This document shows, in pieces, positions 31,091 to 50,336 of a stretch of DNA of 64,000 bases; position 1 is the first letter of the stretch, and each line of letters opens with the position of its first letter. The stretch spans positions 2,433,501 through 2,497,500 of the forward strand of contig JAYKKM010000452.1 in the NCBI GenBank assembly GCA_035772405.1, read 5' to 3'. Under the pieces are notes generated by a model, which ran no database searches, was not told the origin of the DNA, and worked only from the letters and a program-made list of their open reading frames with translations. Origin of the DNA: Chrysogorgia sp. JL179-B06. Its lineage: Eukaryota > Cnidaria > Anthozoa > Scleralcyonacea > Chrysogorgiidae. A program made the position numbers and the translations under genes.

Positions 31091-31338
31091 AAGCAAAGGA
31101 TCATGCATAGGCGTATACGGGCACAAATTTATAAGGGGGGAGGGCGGAGAACGTTTTGCCCGACTGAAAAGGAAATCGCCCGACTTATGCCAAAAAAAGT
31201 ACACCGGTAATCATATATACGTGTTCGTATGGACATGACTATGTTTTGATAAATTGTTTTGATTACTTTTCCCCATTTTCATCCTATTTTTTATTTTCCC
31301 AATATTTTGCGCCCGACTTACGTTGAAAATTCCATTCG

Positions 31339-31367
31339 TCTGGGGGGGGGGGGGGGGGGGGGGGGGA
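31339..31367. repeat. Poly-G run
   Basis: About 28 consecutive G; likely length error in sequencing. Confidence 0.9.
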
Positions 31368-31499
31368 GCAGCTGAGATCATGGAATTCACGTTGGGCAGC
31401 AAATAAGCCTGGCACATGACGAATGATTGAGTCGGCCATTAAGGACCACGTAGAAACAGGACATGATACACTGTAAATCAGCTGGGTGAATCAGATAAA

Positions 31500-31740
31500 A
31501 TTAGGTTGTTTCAACCGAAATAGTTTAGGTTGTTTCAACCTAATAATATCGGTTGTTACAACCTAATAAATATTGGTTGTTGCAACCAATAATTATTGGT
31601 CACATGCATGAATCTGAGATAACCGCTTAAAATCGGTTAAATATCGGATTTTAACCGATTTAAATCGGTTGGAAATAAATTGGTAGATTCAACCAATTCG
31701 TAAATTGGTTGAATCTATCAATTTAACCTTAACCAATTGT
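31500..31740. repeat. Cluster of short nested palindromes
   Basis: Repeated self-complementary words: TAGGTTGTTTCAACCTA, GGTTGTTACAACC, TTGGTTGTTGCAACCAA, AACCGATTTAAATCGGTT, AACCAATTCGTAAATTGGTT. Spacing is irregular and the words vary by paired changes. Confidence 0.75.
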
Positions 31741-31964
31741 AATCTTGACTATAGTTGTATGGTGCAAAATAATTTAGTATAAGCAAATAACAACAAATAA
31801 TTTATTTATCAATCTTAAAATAATGTAATAGTCTTATAATAATAAAGTCATAAAATATAATAACTAATATAGTTCACAATTTGAATAAAACGTTTTGTAT
31901 AATATCCATATGATTTTGCTATGATTGGTAGCTCCTTTGCGGACAATAAACATAAAACAGCATT

Positions 31965-32170
31965 TTGCAAAGTGAAAAGGTGGTGAACTGCCAAGGTTTT
32001 TAGTAACAAAATACTAACATTTCGAGCGGAGTCCTTCATCAGAGTAAGACTCTGATATATGATATTCACAAGTATCATTACTCTGATATTATTAAGTAAG
32101 AGTGATGAAGGGCTATATACACTCCAAATGTTAGTATTTTGTTAACAGTTTACCACCTTTTCACTTTGCT
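31965..32170. mobile_element. Fold-back repeat with AGTGAAAAGGTGGT ends
   Basis: Left arm GCAAAGTGAAAAGGTGGTGA...AAAATACTAACATTTCGAG is mirrored by ATGTTAGTATTTTG...CCACCTTTTCACTTTGC. It is repeated in copy 2 at 38007-38212. The interior TTTCGAGCGGAGTCCTTCAT resembles the palindrome at 46859-47027. Confidence 0.7.
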
Positions 32171-32174
32171 ATAG

Positions 32175-35132
32175 CCAAGGGCGGATCTAGGCAAAAATAT
32201 GACTACTGCTAAGCTAAATATCCGATGTGCGCCGTAGGCGCACACCCTCTAGGGGGTTGGGGGCATGACCCCCCGAAATATTTTTGAAAATTGAAGGCTT
32301 AAACACGCAATTCCTGTTAATTTCCGAAAGATTTAAAGTCTTCCTGAATGACAGATTTCCACATTTTTTAGACGCATTTTCTCAGGGGAAAATTGCGGAC
32401 AAAATATGGATTGCGTCTTGGTATTAGCTAGTTACTTACACGCGCCGCATATGGTTCGCACGTATGTTTTCATGCTGCTACGCTTTGCTCAGTGGTGTGT
32501 GGAAATATTTCTAATTTCTTCTAATAAAAACAATGTAAAGTGGATCTCAATTGCCAATGTGCGTCAAATGTCGTACTCTTGCGTGTTATATGCGATACTA
32601 ATATTCGTTTTCACGCCGTAAACGGTATAATTTCAAACTGTACATTATAACAGTTACGCTGACAAACTTTGCTTCTTTTTAATCTGAATTATATGCCTAG
32701 GCAAGTAATTTTTTTGAATAAATTTTTCTGTCTAACCCTCCCAGAAATTAAATAGCAAAGAAAGCCAAAACTATTTCGAATATACGATATTCGTTTGGAA
32801 TATAGGATGTTCGCCAAATTCGTTCGACGCGCACCATAGTAGGAATGTGTTTATATGCGTGTTGATTGACCACCAGACCAGACAAATAGACAGTTGAAGA
32901 TATTTGTAGATGTGTTGGTTGAGCAGCAGAGCAGGAAAATAGACAGTTAAAAATATTTATATATCTGTTGGTTGAGCAGCAGAGCAGGAAAATAGACAGT
33001 TAAAAATATTTGTAGATATGTTGGTTGATACCCAGCTGTGAGCAGAGCCTTCTTTTCCTTTGTTCCCACCCAGCAAGGTCTCAGGTTAGTTGGTTGACCA
33101 CCATAGCAGGAAAATAGACAAAAATGTTTACAGATGTGTTGGTTAATAATTTCATATACTACATATACTACGATAGTTTGTTATAGATCATTTGCACTAT
33201 GATGTTTAATGGCATTATCTGACTACAATCACCAGAATGCTTTGCCAGTATCTTAACGCTAATAGATAGAGGATACTGGCAAACCATACTGGCACGTAGC
33301 CGTAGTCAAGTAATCCCATTTAAAAAAATGTCCATTGTTCTGCAACTTGATATTCATAAAATATGATACACTATATATTTGCAATTTGATAACAATTGCA
33401 AAGTATGAAACACACCTATATAAAAGATTATTTTCAACAACTTTTTCTTTCTATTTTTCTCTTTTTCTGTTGCATTCTCAAATGTACGCAACATCCTTGG
33501 TATATCGTTCGGTTCCCTTTGGATGAAGCCCTCATCTGGCTGTAACTTTGTGACTGTTACAACGTTTTTGGTTTCATTACCTAATAAGTACTTATCAAAG
33601 TCTGAAATATTTTGACAATGTATTATAAAATACTTTGTAGAATATGATGTTTAAAACGTTAGGCTTTACAAAATCAAGTTTCCTTTAATGAACACACTTA
33701 ACCACCATTCTTTATAACAAAGATAATTTCAGGCGAAGCTTACAGTAACATCTACTTAAAACAAAACAAGTTGGGGACCACAAATAATTTGTATAAAATA
33801 CCAAGTTAAGTTGTTTATTAATACTTTTGAAATACTGAACTAGTTGCCCCAGTGGCAGAGAAATTGCAGTTTTTTAACATTTGCAAAATGTTAAATTCCC
33901 CGCTATATATTCCGGGGGTTGGGGGCTGTGATTTCAAATGAGTGATACATAAAAGACTTAAGTATACCACCATACAATATATACAAGACAGGTGAGGTAT
34001 ATGTTATCAGTTTAATCAATAACAATATAATATAATTTCAGACAATAAGAATATAATATAATTTCAGACAATAACAATATAATATTATTTATTTTGGAAA
34101 TGATGCAAGACTTGATCACTACAAGAACATATCAATCATAACATATTTGTTAACAGCTGAATCCTCAGATTAAACATGTACAAATGGATAAAGATAATAG
34201 GATAAATAATGTATAATATGTATGCTGTTGCGATGTTCATTACATTTCATGTTTTGGTGATTGAGAGTTTGGTATTTGTCTCACACAAAATAAAATCACT
34301 CGCTTAATTAAAGTTTAAACTTGGCGACTGGACAGCAAAAATATAGTAACACCAAAGTTAATATTCATGACTAAATAGCTGTGTTTATATCGATTACATG
34401 TTAAATAATTATCATATTATTCATGAGCTATTTCATAAAAAAATACATGCGGCAATGCTTACCTTACTGGGAAGTAGTTTAAACAACGAGATTCCTTTTG
34501 AAGCTTTGCAAATTGGCATACGCTCACGACCATCGAGTTAGACCATCGACAGCTTTCTTCCTCTGCACATAAACCATTTGCGTGCATTCTTCCCTGAGCA
34601 AGGATAATTTTTGCTCTTTTTCTACAGAAGAAAAGCTTCCACCAAGTATATTAAGCAATTGCTGTAAAGACCTTGTTGGAAGCCATCGTGAAATAGTCTC
34701 GTCAATAAATAAGATCAACCGTGGTCTGAAACGAAATTCTTACGCAATAGGCTTCCGATCTGACTGCTGCTCGGGCAAGGTCTCTGATTGGTTTGCTGCA
34801 TCTGACTGCTGCTCAGTTTACTAAAAATAGCCTCAAATGAGGCGATTTTAAGGTTTCACTGCTGCTCACTCAGGAGAAAAGACCCTACGTACGATGTTCA
34901 CGCTATTGGTGCACCGCTGCCGGGAGTGATGCTGCGCTAGGAAGCCTTCGACCGATTTAGAAATACTTCAAGAAATAAATATATCCTGTATTACAATTTT
35001 AAAGAGTGTCAGCTGCCCAGAAGCGACCACTGGCGCATGAAATAAGAACTAAATGCATTCCGCATTAATTAATTAGGCAAAACCTGACAGCAGTTGCGCC
35101 CCTCTAGATCCGCCCCTCTAGATCCGCCCCTG
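32175..35132. mobile_element. Candidate hAT-like element, no transposase seen
   Basis: CAAGGGCGGATCTAGG at the left and CTAGATCCGCCCCTG at the right are inverted and resemble the hAT ends at 25439/28067. The right end is duplicated (CTCTAGATCCGCCC twice). No clean 8-bp target duplication. Internal 60-bp direct repeats (GAGCAGGAAAATAGACAGTT) at 32880-33120. Duplicated at 38217-41174. Confidence 0.5.
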
Positions 35133-35445
35133 ATAGCTATATCCAAAACTCTGCCTACGCAGCACTCTACTATTTAAAATTTTTTGATTCATAAATTTGA
35201 TGATCACCATCCTTCTGCAATGAGTGACGTTGATATAACGTCTTCTAAATCTTCTGTTGAGAGGAGTTTTGGAGATGTACAATCCTTCACTTTACTCAAA
35301 ATGTCAATGTTGGTATCATTCTACAACACAAGAGTATAAAAGCCAATTAAGATTAAGTTTAGCTGTAAGCACCTTATATTATACTTTCACAGTAATAGCA
35401 TTTTCAGAGAGTTTACAGAGGTGGAAACTCTGCAAGTAAAATATA

Positions 35446-35799
<354 letters not shown>

Positions 35800-36089
35800 G
35801 CTAATTGCTATTAGTATTACTAAAATGCAATTCGCAGGACACAGCTTATCACCATCCAGTAGGAATATTATGTGTTTTCTCAACTGAAGCAGAGTTATTT
35901 ACAAGTAGAAAACTTACAATTATACTAAATGTAAGTTTTTCTCTCTAATCATTTAACAAATAACTTTGCAATCATACAAAGATACATTAAATATTGCTTT
36001 GGTTTTAAAATGCATTAATGCCATTATCATTCCATAGATATAGAAAATCAAATATTCCAGGAACAGGATTTTAGCCAATATCCTTGCTG

Positions 36090-36640
36090 TAATAGAGACA
36101 ACTTTCTACAAGTTACCAAATGTTTAATGCTATTAATTTAACATCCTAATTGTGCAGTAAAATGTTTACAATTTGGTGCAAAATTAGCTACTTACTAAGT
36201 AGCCACAATAGATTCTGAATTATCTTTAATTAGCATTGTCACTAACATTGCAATAATTTGAACCTGCGGCAAATGACTATATACCTAATTTAAGTTATAA
36301 CCTCACGCCCAGGCTCATTTACTGATATTGAACATGTGAAAAGGAAATTTGAAATGGCCCTGACATTGTATGGTCTGTTCTGGTCAATGTAATATGCAAA
36401 TTTATTATGTGCCAAACTGCATGATTAGGATGTTAAATTAATAGCATTAAACATTTGGTCACTTGTAGACAGTATGTCTCTACAGCAAGAAATAATATAA
36501 TATATATAATATCTATAATATCTATAATAATAGAGACAACTTTCTACAAGTTACCAAATGTTTAATGCTATTAATTTAACATCCTAATTGTGCAGTAAAA
36601 TGTTTACAATTTGGTGCAAAATTAGCTACTGTAAGTTGCA
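36090..36640. repeat. Local direct and inverted repeats
   Basis: GAGACAACTTTCTACAAGTTACC...TGCAAAATTAGCTACT occurs at about 36095-36190 and 36529-36630. Part of it is inverted at 36418-36468 (TAGGATGTTAAATTAATAGC). Also present in copy 2. Confidence 0.75.
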
Positions 36641-37052
36641 TATTACATTACTGTGACAACTCATAAAACCAGAAATATACCAGTTGGTATGGGCTACCTA
36701 ACCAGCCACAATGCATCCTAAATTATCTTTAATGAGCATTGTCATTTGCTTTAATTAGCATGGTCATTACCCAGGGGTCATTTGCTGATGTTAAATATGT
36801 AAAAAGTTTTTGTACACAATATGCAAAAATGTAATACAGAATACATTAGATACTAACCAATTACAAAGATGACTTTCACACGGTATAAAGCAGAATGTCT
36901 TTATTTTCTTTTTTCTGTCATGTATGATGATCAGAGGAACTTCTTCCCTAATAAGGCATATTTGGCTACTCATATTGGACTGTTGAATTAAGTCAATAAT
37001 ATAATAATAATAATATATAGTATTTATATAGCGCATTCTCCATCAATGCCCG

Positions 37053-37967
37053 AATAGATAGATAGATAGATAGACAACTTTATTTAGTGAGGATAACACT
37101 TAACAGTAGAAACTGAAAAACTCGTGGTCCTCCAAATTACAATATATAAATAGATAAAACAGTATAAAGTTGATGAATATATACAGTAGAATATACGAAA
37201 CATAAAGAAAACAAAATAGAAAATAAAATAAAAGTTAAAATTTTTTATAAATTATAAACTTAATTAATTGTCATAAAATGTTTTCTAAGAGCAAATCTAA
37301 AAAAGTTTACAGAGTTTTTCTTTCGAATAACAATTGGGATGCTATTCCAGAGTCTTGATCCTTGGACTTTTGCCGCCATCCGATTCACGGATATATCGTG
37401 GGCAAATCAGGTTGGTGTTTGAATATACCTTCCAGCACGACCATTGATGTCAGCATTTCGTACTAGTAAATCCTTCATATATTCAGGACATTCACCAATT
37501 TGTCTCTTGAAAATCAGCATGCATTTTGATACGTTAATTTCATCTCGTAGAGGCAGTCAGTTTAGTTCCTGGAACATGATTGAACTTCTTTCCCATGTAT
37601 CTGCAGACAAGATTACACGGGCCGCCCGTTTTTGCATTCGAAATACTCGGGTTAAGTTTTCCTGGGAACAAGTGCTCCAAACCGTGGAGCCGTATAGCAT
37701 AATTGGTTTAATCAATGAATTATAAAATATTTTGCGTTCTTCAATTGGGAGATATCGTCGTATCTTTTTTAAAACTCCGATTCTTTGGGCTAGCTTTTTG
37801 CAGGTGTTTTCAACATGTTCATCAAAAGACAGTTTACTATCAATCGTTATACCAAGGAGTTTGTATGAAGATATTTGATCAAGCCTTGCTCCATCTATCT
37901 TTATATTCAGTTCAGTATTGACAATCTTACTAGCGAGCCTCTTACCAGTAACGAGCATTGATTTGGT
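37053..37967 (-). pseudogene. LINE 3' portion, copy 1
   Basis: C-terminal part of the reverse transcriptase ORF identical to 43077-43991, cut at the duplication border. Downstream it ends in (CTAT)n on the coding strand, with AATAAA just before. Confidence 0.85.
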
Positions 37968-37983
37968 TGATTTGATTTGGTTT

Positions 37984-43991
<6,008 letters not shown>

Positions 43992-44959
43992 CTTAGTTGC
44001 ATTAAGAATCATTTTGTTGTCAAAGGTCCATTTTACAACTTCATTTAAGTCATCTTGAAGGTTTTCTTCAATCAGGGACGGTGACTGTTTCAGATCCGCT
44101 GATGCACTCAATGTAGTATCATCCGCATATATGTCAATTATAGATTTCTGAATGGTGTGAGGCAAGTCATTTATAAACATAATGAAAAACAGTGGGCCAA
44201 GAATTGAGCCTTGTGGAACAACGTAAGTAATTGGTTTAGATTCTGACAGATAACCCTCGATTTCTACGAATTGGTGACGATCTTGTAGATAGCTTGTAAG
44301 TAGTGCAAGTTCATTGGTGCCAAGACCATATTCTTTTAATTTGTGGACAAGAATCCCATGGTCTATTAAGTCAAATGCTTTTTTATAGTCAATAAAGATA
44401 ATACCGTTAAGGTGATTTTTGTCCAGATTAAAAATAAGTTGGTCAATAAGACGGATAAGGGCTAACTCGGTTGAATGGGACTTTCTGAAGCCAGATTTAA
44501 ATTTATAATGTTGATCAGTGTCCTTTAAGTAGGTGTAAAGAGAGTCGTGAATATGTTTTTCGAATATTTTGGACAATAATGGCAGCACCGAAATAGGTCT
44601 ATAATTATTCATTTCTTCTTTATCCCCCTGACCTTTAAATATCGGAGTTATTTTTGCTTTCTTCCATATCGCTGGGAAATAGCTCTTTTGAATGCAATGG
44701 TTAATTAAGAGGCTTAGAGATGGTGCTATCCCGGGAGCTGCGGCATGGAGAACTCTTGCACTAAGACCGTCGACGCCAGTAGGCTTGTTTAAAGGCATAG
44801 ATTGTGGTAGCTTCAGGATTTCGTCAGGAGTGACATTAGGGATTTGGAAGGTTCCCATTCCAACTTGTGTGTCGTGTTTATTTACGCTGTCACGCACGAT
44901 CGTAGGCAATGAACTGAGCAACCTTTGTGATAGAGTAACAAAGTGCGCTTTACATATAT

Positions 44960-46620
44960 ATCCTTTGTAGACACACTAATAAACTAATAAATAAATAATG
45001 ATATCTAAAAGCTAATTACAAAAAGATTAAAATTATATAAATTACCTATATAATATCTAAATGTCTTTAGTAAAATGCTTCTTAATGTCTTTAGTAAAAC
45101 GCTAATTTAAAAAAATGTGTCTTCAGTTTACATTTAAATACATGAACAGATACACTCATTCTTATTTCCATAGGCAGTCCATTCCACAATTTCGGAGCAC
45201 AAACGGAAAACACTCTGGCGCCATAGGACTTGAGACTATATATGTAGGTTGCTGAAGCAGTAGCTTATCAGCCGACCTGAGGGCACGCTGCGGAGTATAT
45301 AGCTGTAATAAATCACTTAGGTAGGCAGGCGCAACTCCAATAACAACCTTATAAGTTTCCACTGGGAGCCAATGTAACTCGAAAAGCAGAGGTGTTATGT
45401 GATCACATTTTCGCTTCAGCGAAATAAGCCTAGCAGCTGAATTGAGCATTTATTGTAATCGCTGAATAAGGTGACTTGGAAGGCCATGCAATAGAGCATT
45501 ACAGCTGTCGATTCTGGATATAACAAACGCGTTGATAAGGGACTTGGCAGAATCAAAACTTAAGAATCTTCTAACCCTAGAAATGCTTCTGATATGATAA
45601 AAAACGTTCTTGCAAATTTCATTAACATGAGTCTCGAGATTCATCGTGTTATCAAAGATGACACCAATGTTCTTCGCTGAGTAGGAGGGTGCGACAGGGA
45701 CAGTCCCAATCAGAACAAACTCCATGTGAGGCTGAACACGACTCTTGGAATGTAGCACCAGAAGGTCAGTCTTGTCGCTGTTAAGCTGGAGATTATTGTA
45801 TAGCATCCAGCGCTTGATGTCATGCACGCATGTCTCCACTCTTGCACGGCATTTTTGAAAACTACCAGTAATGGATGACTTGAATGCAAGGTAAATCTGA
45901 GTGTTATCTGCATACATACACTATGGTAGGAAACGCCATGATCACGCATGATGTCACCTAGGGGAGCAGTGTACAATAAATACAGAATCGGACCCAATAC
46001 CGAACCTTGAGGAACACCACAGTTCAATAAGCGACTTGATGACTTTTCATTACCAACGGACACAAACTGCTTCCTACCAGACAGATACGAATGGAACCAT
46101 TTATGAACAGTTCCTTCAATTCCGTAACGTTCTGTTAGTCTCTCCAGCAAAATATCATGATCGACGGTATCAAACGCATGAGCTGACAGATCCAACAATA
46201 GCAAAATCACACAGCCACCACCATGAATAGCACGAAGAACATCGTTCTGGACTCTGATAAGGGCCGACTGAGTGAAATAGTTCCTGAAGATTGTTGGTAC
46301 ACAAATGAACTTGTAGCTGGGAAGCCACTACTTTCTCGCATGATTTTGAGAGGAAAGGTAAATTGGAAATCGGCCTATGATTATTGAAAATTTCATAGTC
46401 AAGCGATGTCTTCTTAAGTAAGGGTCTGATCAAGGCTTCCTTCATATCTCCAGTTAGCACGCCATGCTCCAGTGAAGCATTCACAATCCTACAAATGATA
46501 GGTAATAGCAGGTCCAGGCGACCTTGAATATTAATGCAGGAACTGGATGAAGTACACATGACTTAATACCAGTCTTCTCAAGCAGCAGGGACAGCTCGCC
46601 GACGCAATTTTCCCTTTCGT
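44960..46620 (-). pseudogene. CR1-like LINE reverse transcriptase, frameshifted
   Basis: From right to left: SLEHGVLTGDMKEALIRPLL and NNHRPISNLPFLSK (46559-46170), [20 protein letters not shown] and [19 protein letters not shown] (46210-45710), [13 protein letters not shown] (the usual YADD reads YADN) and [11 protein letters not shown] (45917-45450), then the C-terminal INAFVISRIDSCNALLHGLP and AARLISLKRKCDHITPLL (to 45162). At least three frameshifts. Confidence 0.85.
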
Positions 46621-46631
46621 AAACGGTCGTT

Positions 46632-47507
46632 ACCATCCCAAAGGGTCGTTACCATCCCAGCTCTCATAGAATGCTGGGTAAGCGGAATGAAATTCCTCGT
46701 CGTCCCATGCTTCCCGTACACTTTATTTCGCGGCTCCTCGTGTTCTTTCATAATATTTCTAACTAAAAAGCGAACAAGTATCTATATGGCGAGTTCTTTG
46801 AAAAAAACATATTTAAACAAACCCGAAACAATCAAGAGGCAGATTTGGAGCAAGTCTACGAAATAGTGTGTAAGTTGTCTAACGTTTCGAGCGGCCCTTC
46901 GTCAGAGAGTGAAACGTAAAGTGAAATAATAACTGAGTGATTATTTCACTTTATGTTTCACTCTCTGACGAAGGGCCTTCGCTGGAAACGTTAGACAACT
47001 TACACGCTATTTCGGCAATACACCTACCTTTTTATACATTTTTATTTGTATTTCTAAACTGCCTATATGGCTACTGAATAGCATCTATGACTAGTAAGTG
47101 ACTTTACGATAGTATATTACGCGGTGGTTCATATATGCAATGCGCATATAATAGTTTCAGTCGACAAATATATTTTGTCGGTCGACATATATTTGTCAGT
47201 CCACAAATATATTTTGACAGACCTCGCAGCATACGTTGTTGTGATTGATATTTCGAAACCCGAATAACGTCGTTTGCCTTTTGGAAAGTATCTACATGTA
47301 TACGTTGTGCCTATCGATCACAAAATCGAATTTACTGGTTCAGGATTGAGAGTTTGCCATGTATACCAAATACTAAATATTTACATATTTTGAATTTCAC
47401 GACGAACATGCATGTCACCATGCGAGAACCTTAACCACGAGGAATTTCACTCCGCTTACCCAACATTCTATGAGAGCTGGGATGGTAACTACCCTTTGGG
47501 ATGGTAT
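46632..47507. mobile_element. Long-TIR non-autonomous element
   Basis: Inverted ends of about 75 bp: GTTACCATCCCAGCTCTCAT ... CATTCTATGAGAGCTGGGAT, with GCTGGGTAAGCGGAATGAAA mirrored by TTTCACTCCGCTTACCC. It encloses a further 169-bp palindrome (46859-47027: CGTTTCGAGCGGCCCTTCGT and its complement). No transposase. Confidence 0.75.
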
Positions 47508-48265
47508 AGGCCGTTGTCAGTGTTGCCAAGAAGTAGCTAGAAATTGAATTCCGTTGCCCCCGTCGCGGTGCTAAAATATTTTAACTGTTAATAGTAGATT
47601 TCGGTCGCTTATTTCAAATTTCTTTGTTCCCACACGCACAAACCCGCAGTTTTTATGTTATTACACTCGAAAGTTTTACACTTTTAGCGGCTGGCCGCCA
47701 TTTTATATTCAATACGAACGTCTGTTCTTTCCAAATGTTTACTTGAAGTACCACTCTAGGAACGTGGGCTCATAAATATCATAAATAATGTAACATGGAG
47801 GATGCGCGTGAGGATTCTCACAAAATTCTCACACAATCGGCAAGGTGAAAGAATATTCAATTTGGATGGAGAACAAAAGACAAGGTATGCTATAATTATT
47901 AGAAAAATGTACTGTATACACACTACAAGGTAAATATCAAAGTTGTTTAAAAACAAACGCTCTCGATCGACATGGTCATCAAATAAATCTGAAAATGGTC
48001 ATGTATTTTTTGCAACTTGATCAATCATGTTGAATACTCTAGTACTCTACAACATGGATAGTTTAACCATGTACTATTTACAATTTTACACGTTCAGCTG
48101 GTATCAGGCAGGCCAGAAAAAACCTGTCTGCAAATGGACTCGTGACAGGAAATCTGGGTGGGGACCATGATAGCCAACTGGCTAACCCGCACAGAGCATT
48201 ATTTTATGTACAAAGTTATAGTGTATTAATAATTGTAATAGCAGTGAAGCCTGGAAATTCATGAT
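47508..48265. other. No supported gene
   Basis: AT-rich, no domain or repeat that I can support. Confidence 0.4.
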
Positions 48266-48470
48266 ATATCTTCATTACTTGACACTTCATTTTCTGTACC
48301 AACTTCAATGTCTTCCTCTACAGCCCTCTCAGGGAAAGGACAATTAGAGCATCCCAAACACTAGCACATTTCATTACAATGATTTGTTGCCTTTTTACAG
48401 GAACATCTTAGAGTTGTGCAGCCTGTCTAACATTTGCAGTTACAATCTTTGAGTAATACATCAGGAGCGC
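48266..48470 (-). pseudogene. Cys-rich (CXC-like) fragment with stop codons
   Basis: Minus strand reads DCNCKC, stop, TGCTTLRCSCKKATNHCNEM, C, stop, CLGCSNC then an acidic tail (EEDIEVGTENEVSSNEDI). The Cys spacing resembles CXC/tesmin-type motifs found in some transposon ORFs. Two in-frame stops make it a relic. Confidence 0.45.
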
Positions 48471-48775
48471 ACTTGTTGTCCATTCATATTACAGCAATTC
48501 TTCCCTGCTCATAAATCCTCCAACCATGGTCTTGGTGTGTTCACGAAAAGGTCAACCTTTTCCATATAGCTGCTTGGTAATTTTCACGTTGAATATGTTT
48601 TGACAGGCAGTCCCTGTTTGGAGGCAAGGCTGCGTCAGAGAAAGTAGTATAGAACATGGCGGTACGAGGCCACTTTTCCAACCAGTCAGATCGTGTAGTA
48701 TGTGGCGGTACTATGGGTCAGATCATGTATAATGTGGTGGTACGAGGCCACTTTTACCACCAGTCAGATCCTTTA

Positions 48776-49035
48776 AAAAGGGCGTGGTCAGCACGTGGTC
48801 GTCACGTGGTCAAGGCGTGGTCGTCACGTGGTCAGGGCGTGGTCAGCACGTGGTCAAGGCGTGGTCGTCACGTGGTCAAGGTCAAGGTCAAGTTCTTGGA
48901 ATTATTTTTGAGATAATTCCAAGAATTCCTTAAAAAAGGGGCGTGGTCGAGACGTCTCGAAAAAAGGGCGTGGCCGAGACGTCTCGAAAAAAAGGGCGTG
49001 GCCGAGATGCCTTAAAAAGGGCGTGGCCGATCCAT
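48776..49035. repeat. GTGGTC-based minisatellite
   Basis: CACGTGGTC and GGCGTGGTC units (48781-48890) followed by GGGCGTGGCCGAGACGTCTCG copies to about 49035. Confidence 0.8.
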
Positions 49036-49255
49036 TTTGCGGTACCAGGACATTTTTCCAAAAGTCAGATCCATTTGGAATCTACATGATTTGGAGAAGT
49101 GCGTTGGTACCCCCATGTTCTTTGTGTGTGGTTTTTAGGTCCCACGTGTTGGTTAAATTTGTGGAAACCGTGTGTTAGTTTTTTGTGACTGCCGTGGTTC
49201 AGCCATGTGTAAGATTTTGTAGACCTGTCTGTTACGCAAGTTAGTCAATGTTGTT

Positions 49256-49520
49256 AACCAATCAAAAGAGCGCCATTTTGCTATCCGTTTGGATACTTGT
49301 TTGGATAAAAAATTTGCCGTGGACGCTGAGTTGTATATTAATTATGACCACCTGTTGGTATGCAAATTAGTCAATGTTGTTAGCCAATGAAAAGAGCGCC
49401 ATTTTGCTATCCATTTGGATACTTGTTTGGATAAAACATTTGCAGTGGACACTGTGTGAGTTGACCAATCAAAAGAGCGCCATTTCACTATCAATTTGGA
49501 TACTCAGTTGGGTAGCACAT
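49256..49520. repeat. Three imperfect direct repeats
   Basis: AATCAAAAGAGCGCCATTTT followed by GCTATCCGTTTGGATACTTG at 49259, 49387 and 49468 with decreasing similarity. Confidence 0.75.
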
Positions 49521-49817
49521 GATTTGTTAGGGAGAGTCACCGTCGCATGGCATTAATGATTCGCATTAGTTATTCATTACTGATTCACGAAGAAATCAGT
49601 GGCGTGACGGAGCTTGTGTGTCTGATACAAAGTGTTGAGTGATGCTCTCCGTTCGATTTTTCAGCCAAAATCATCTAGTGTCTTTAGGGTTTTCGACTAA
49701 TGTGAACGCTTACAACACTATCACGTCCGTGTTGTGTTGGATATACGATATTTCACCTTCGGTTCGCTTCTGCTCATATTGTAATTAGATAGCGCTGTCT
49801 CCTTCTTCGTTTGGGGG

Positions 49818-50336
49818 TTACCCCTCAGGAATTTCCCCTCTAGCCATGTGGCTAAATACGTGTTTACTAGTTGTTAGTCCACCTGATAACAACCCTAGAC
49901 AAGGGAGGTAGGGGGATACGTATGATATAAACTTCTCTACGTCTCTTTTAAGTAGCTGGTCAGTAATCAACTCGTTTTCGAGCTTTTCAGGTGACTCAAT
50001 AGCGTTGAACCCTCCTAACGCGTGAGCGAACTTGCTTATTAAAAGATCACAGAGGAACGCGTTCGCTTTCTCCATTCTTTTTACCTCCCACTCTTCGTAG
50101 ATTTTATTGATAACCTTAGCTGAAGCCTTTTTAAGGTAAGAGATGGATTGGTCTATCTCACCGTCCTCTGAGAGTCTTCGTAGTTCGTTTCGTTTCTTGT
50201 CTACGTCAGTTTGCGGAGTGTCGTCAACTTGTGGTGTGTCGATTTGTGGTTCGTCGATCACTTCCTGTTCTGCTTCTTGTATGTCTTCAATGAGTTCGTC
50301 AATTGTCTCGAGATTTTTTGTCTTACGTTTTGGCAT
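49818..50336 (-). CDS. Acidic 172-aa protein of unknown function (Polinton-like)
   Basis: The N-terminal 70 residues are highly charged and low-complexity (basic PKRKTK, then Glu/Asp/Thr-rich). The rest is predicted alpha-helical, ending in a Gly/Leu-rich stretch (LPCLGLLSGGL). It is the last gene of the leftward block, and its start overlaps the end of the ATPase gene by 14 bp. The start is supported by the TATCGTATAGTATA motif 5 nt upstream. A basic start followed by acidic repeats would suit a capsid-scaffold or DNA-binding role, but that is a guess. Not recognised. Confidence 0.7.
   Translation of the reverse strand: MPKRKTKNLETIDELIEDIQEAEQEVIDEPQIDTPQVDDTPQTDVDKKRNELRRLSEDGEIDQSISYLKKASAKVINKIYEEWEVKRMEKANAFLCDLLISKFAHALGGFNAIESPEKLENELITDQLLKRDVEKFISYVSPYLPCLGLLSGGLTTSKHVFSHMARGEIPEG

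Noticed and set aside
32406..34824. Short frames inside the duplicated unit (for example 32406-32621 and 34582-34824)
   Set aside because: No domain and no codon bias; they are simply duplicated along with the 6-kb block.
46859..47027. Possible hammerhead core CTGACGA...GAAAC in the palindrome, and a similar CTGATGA...CGAAA at 32025-31995
   Set aside because: The core-like words are present, but stem II needs a bulged A or a 1-nt loop, and neither stem I nor stem III with a cleavage triplet can be drawn. Treated as fold-back repeats.
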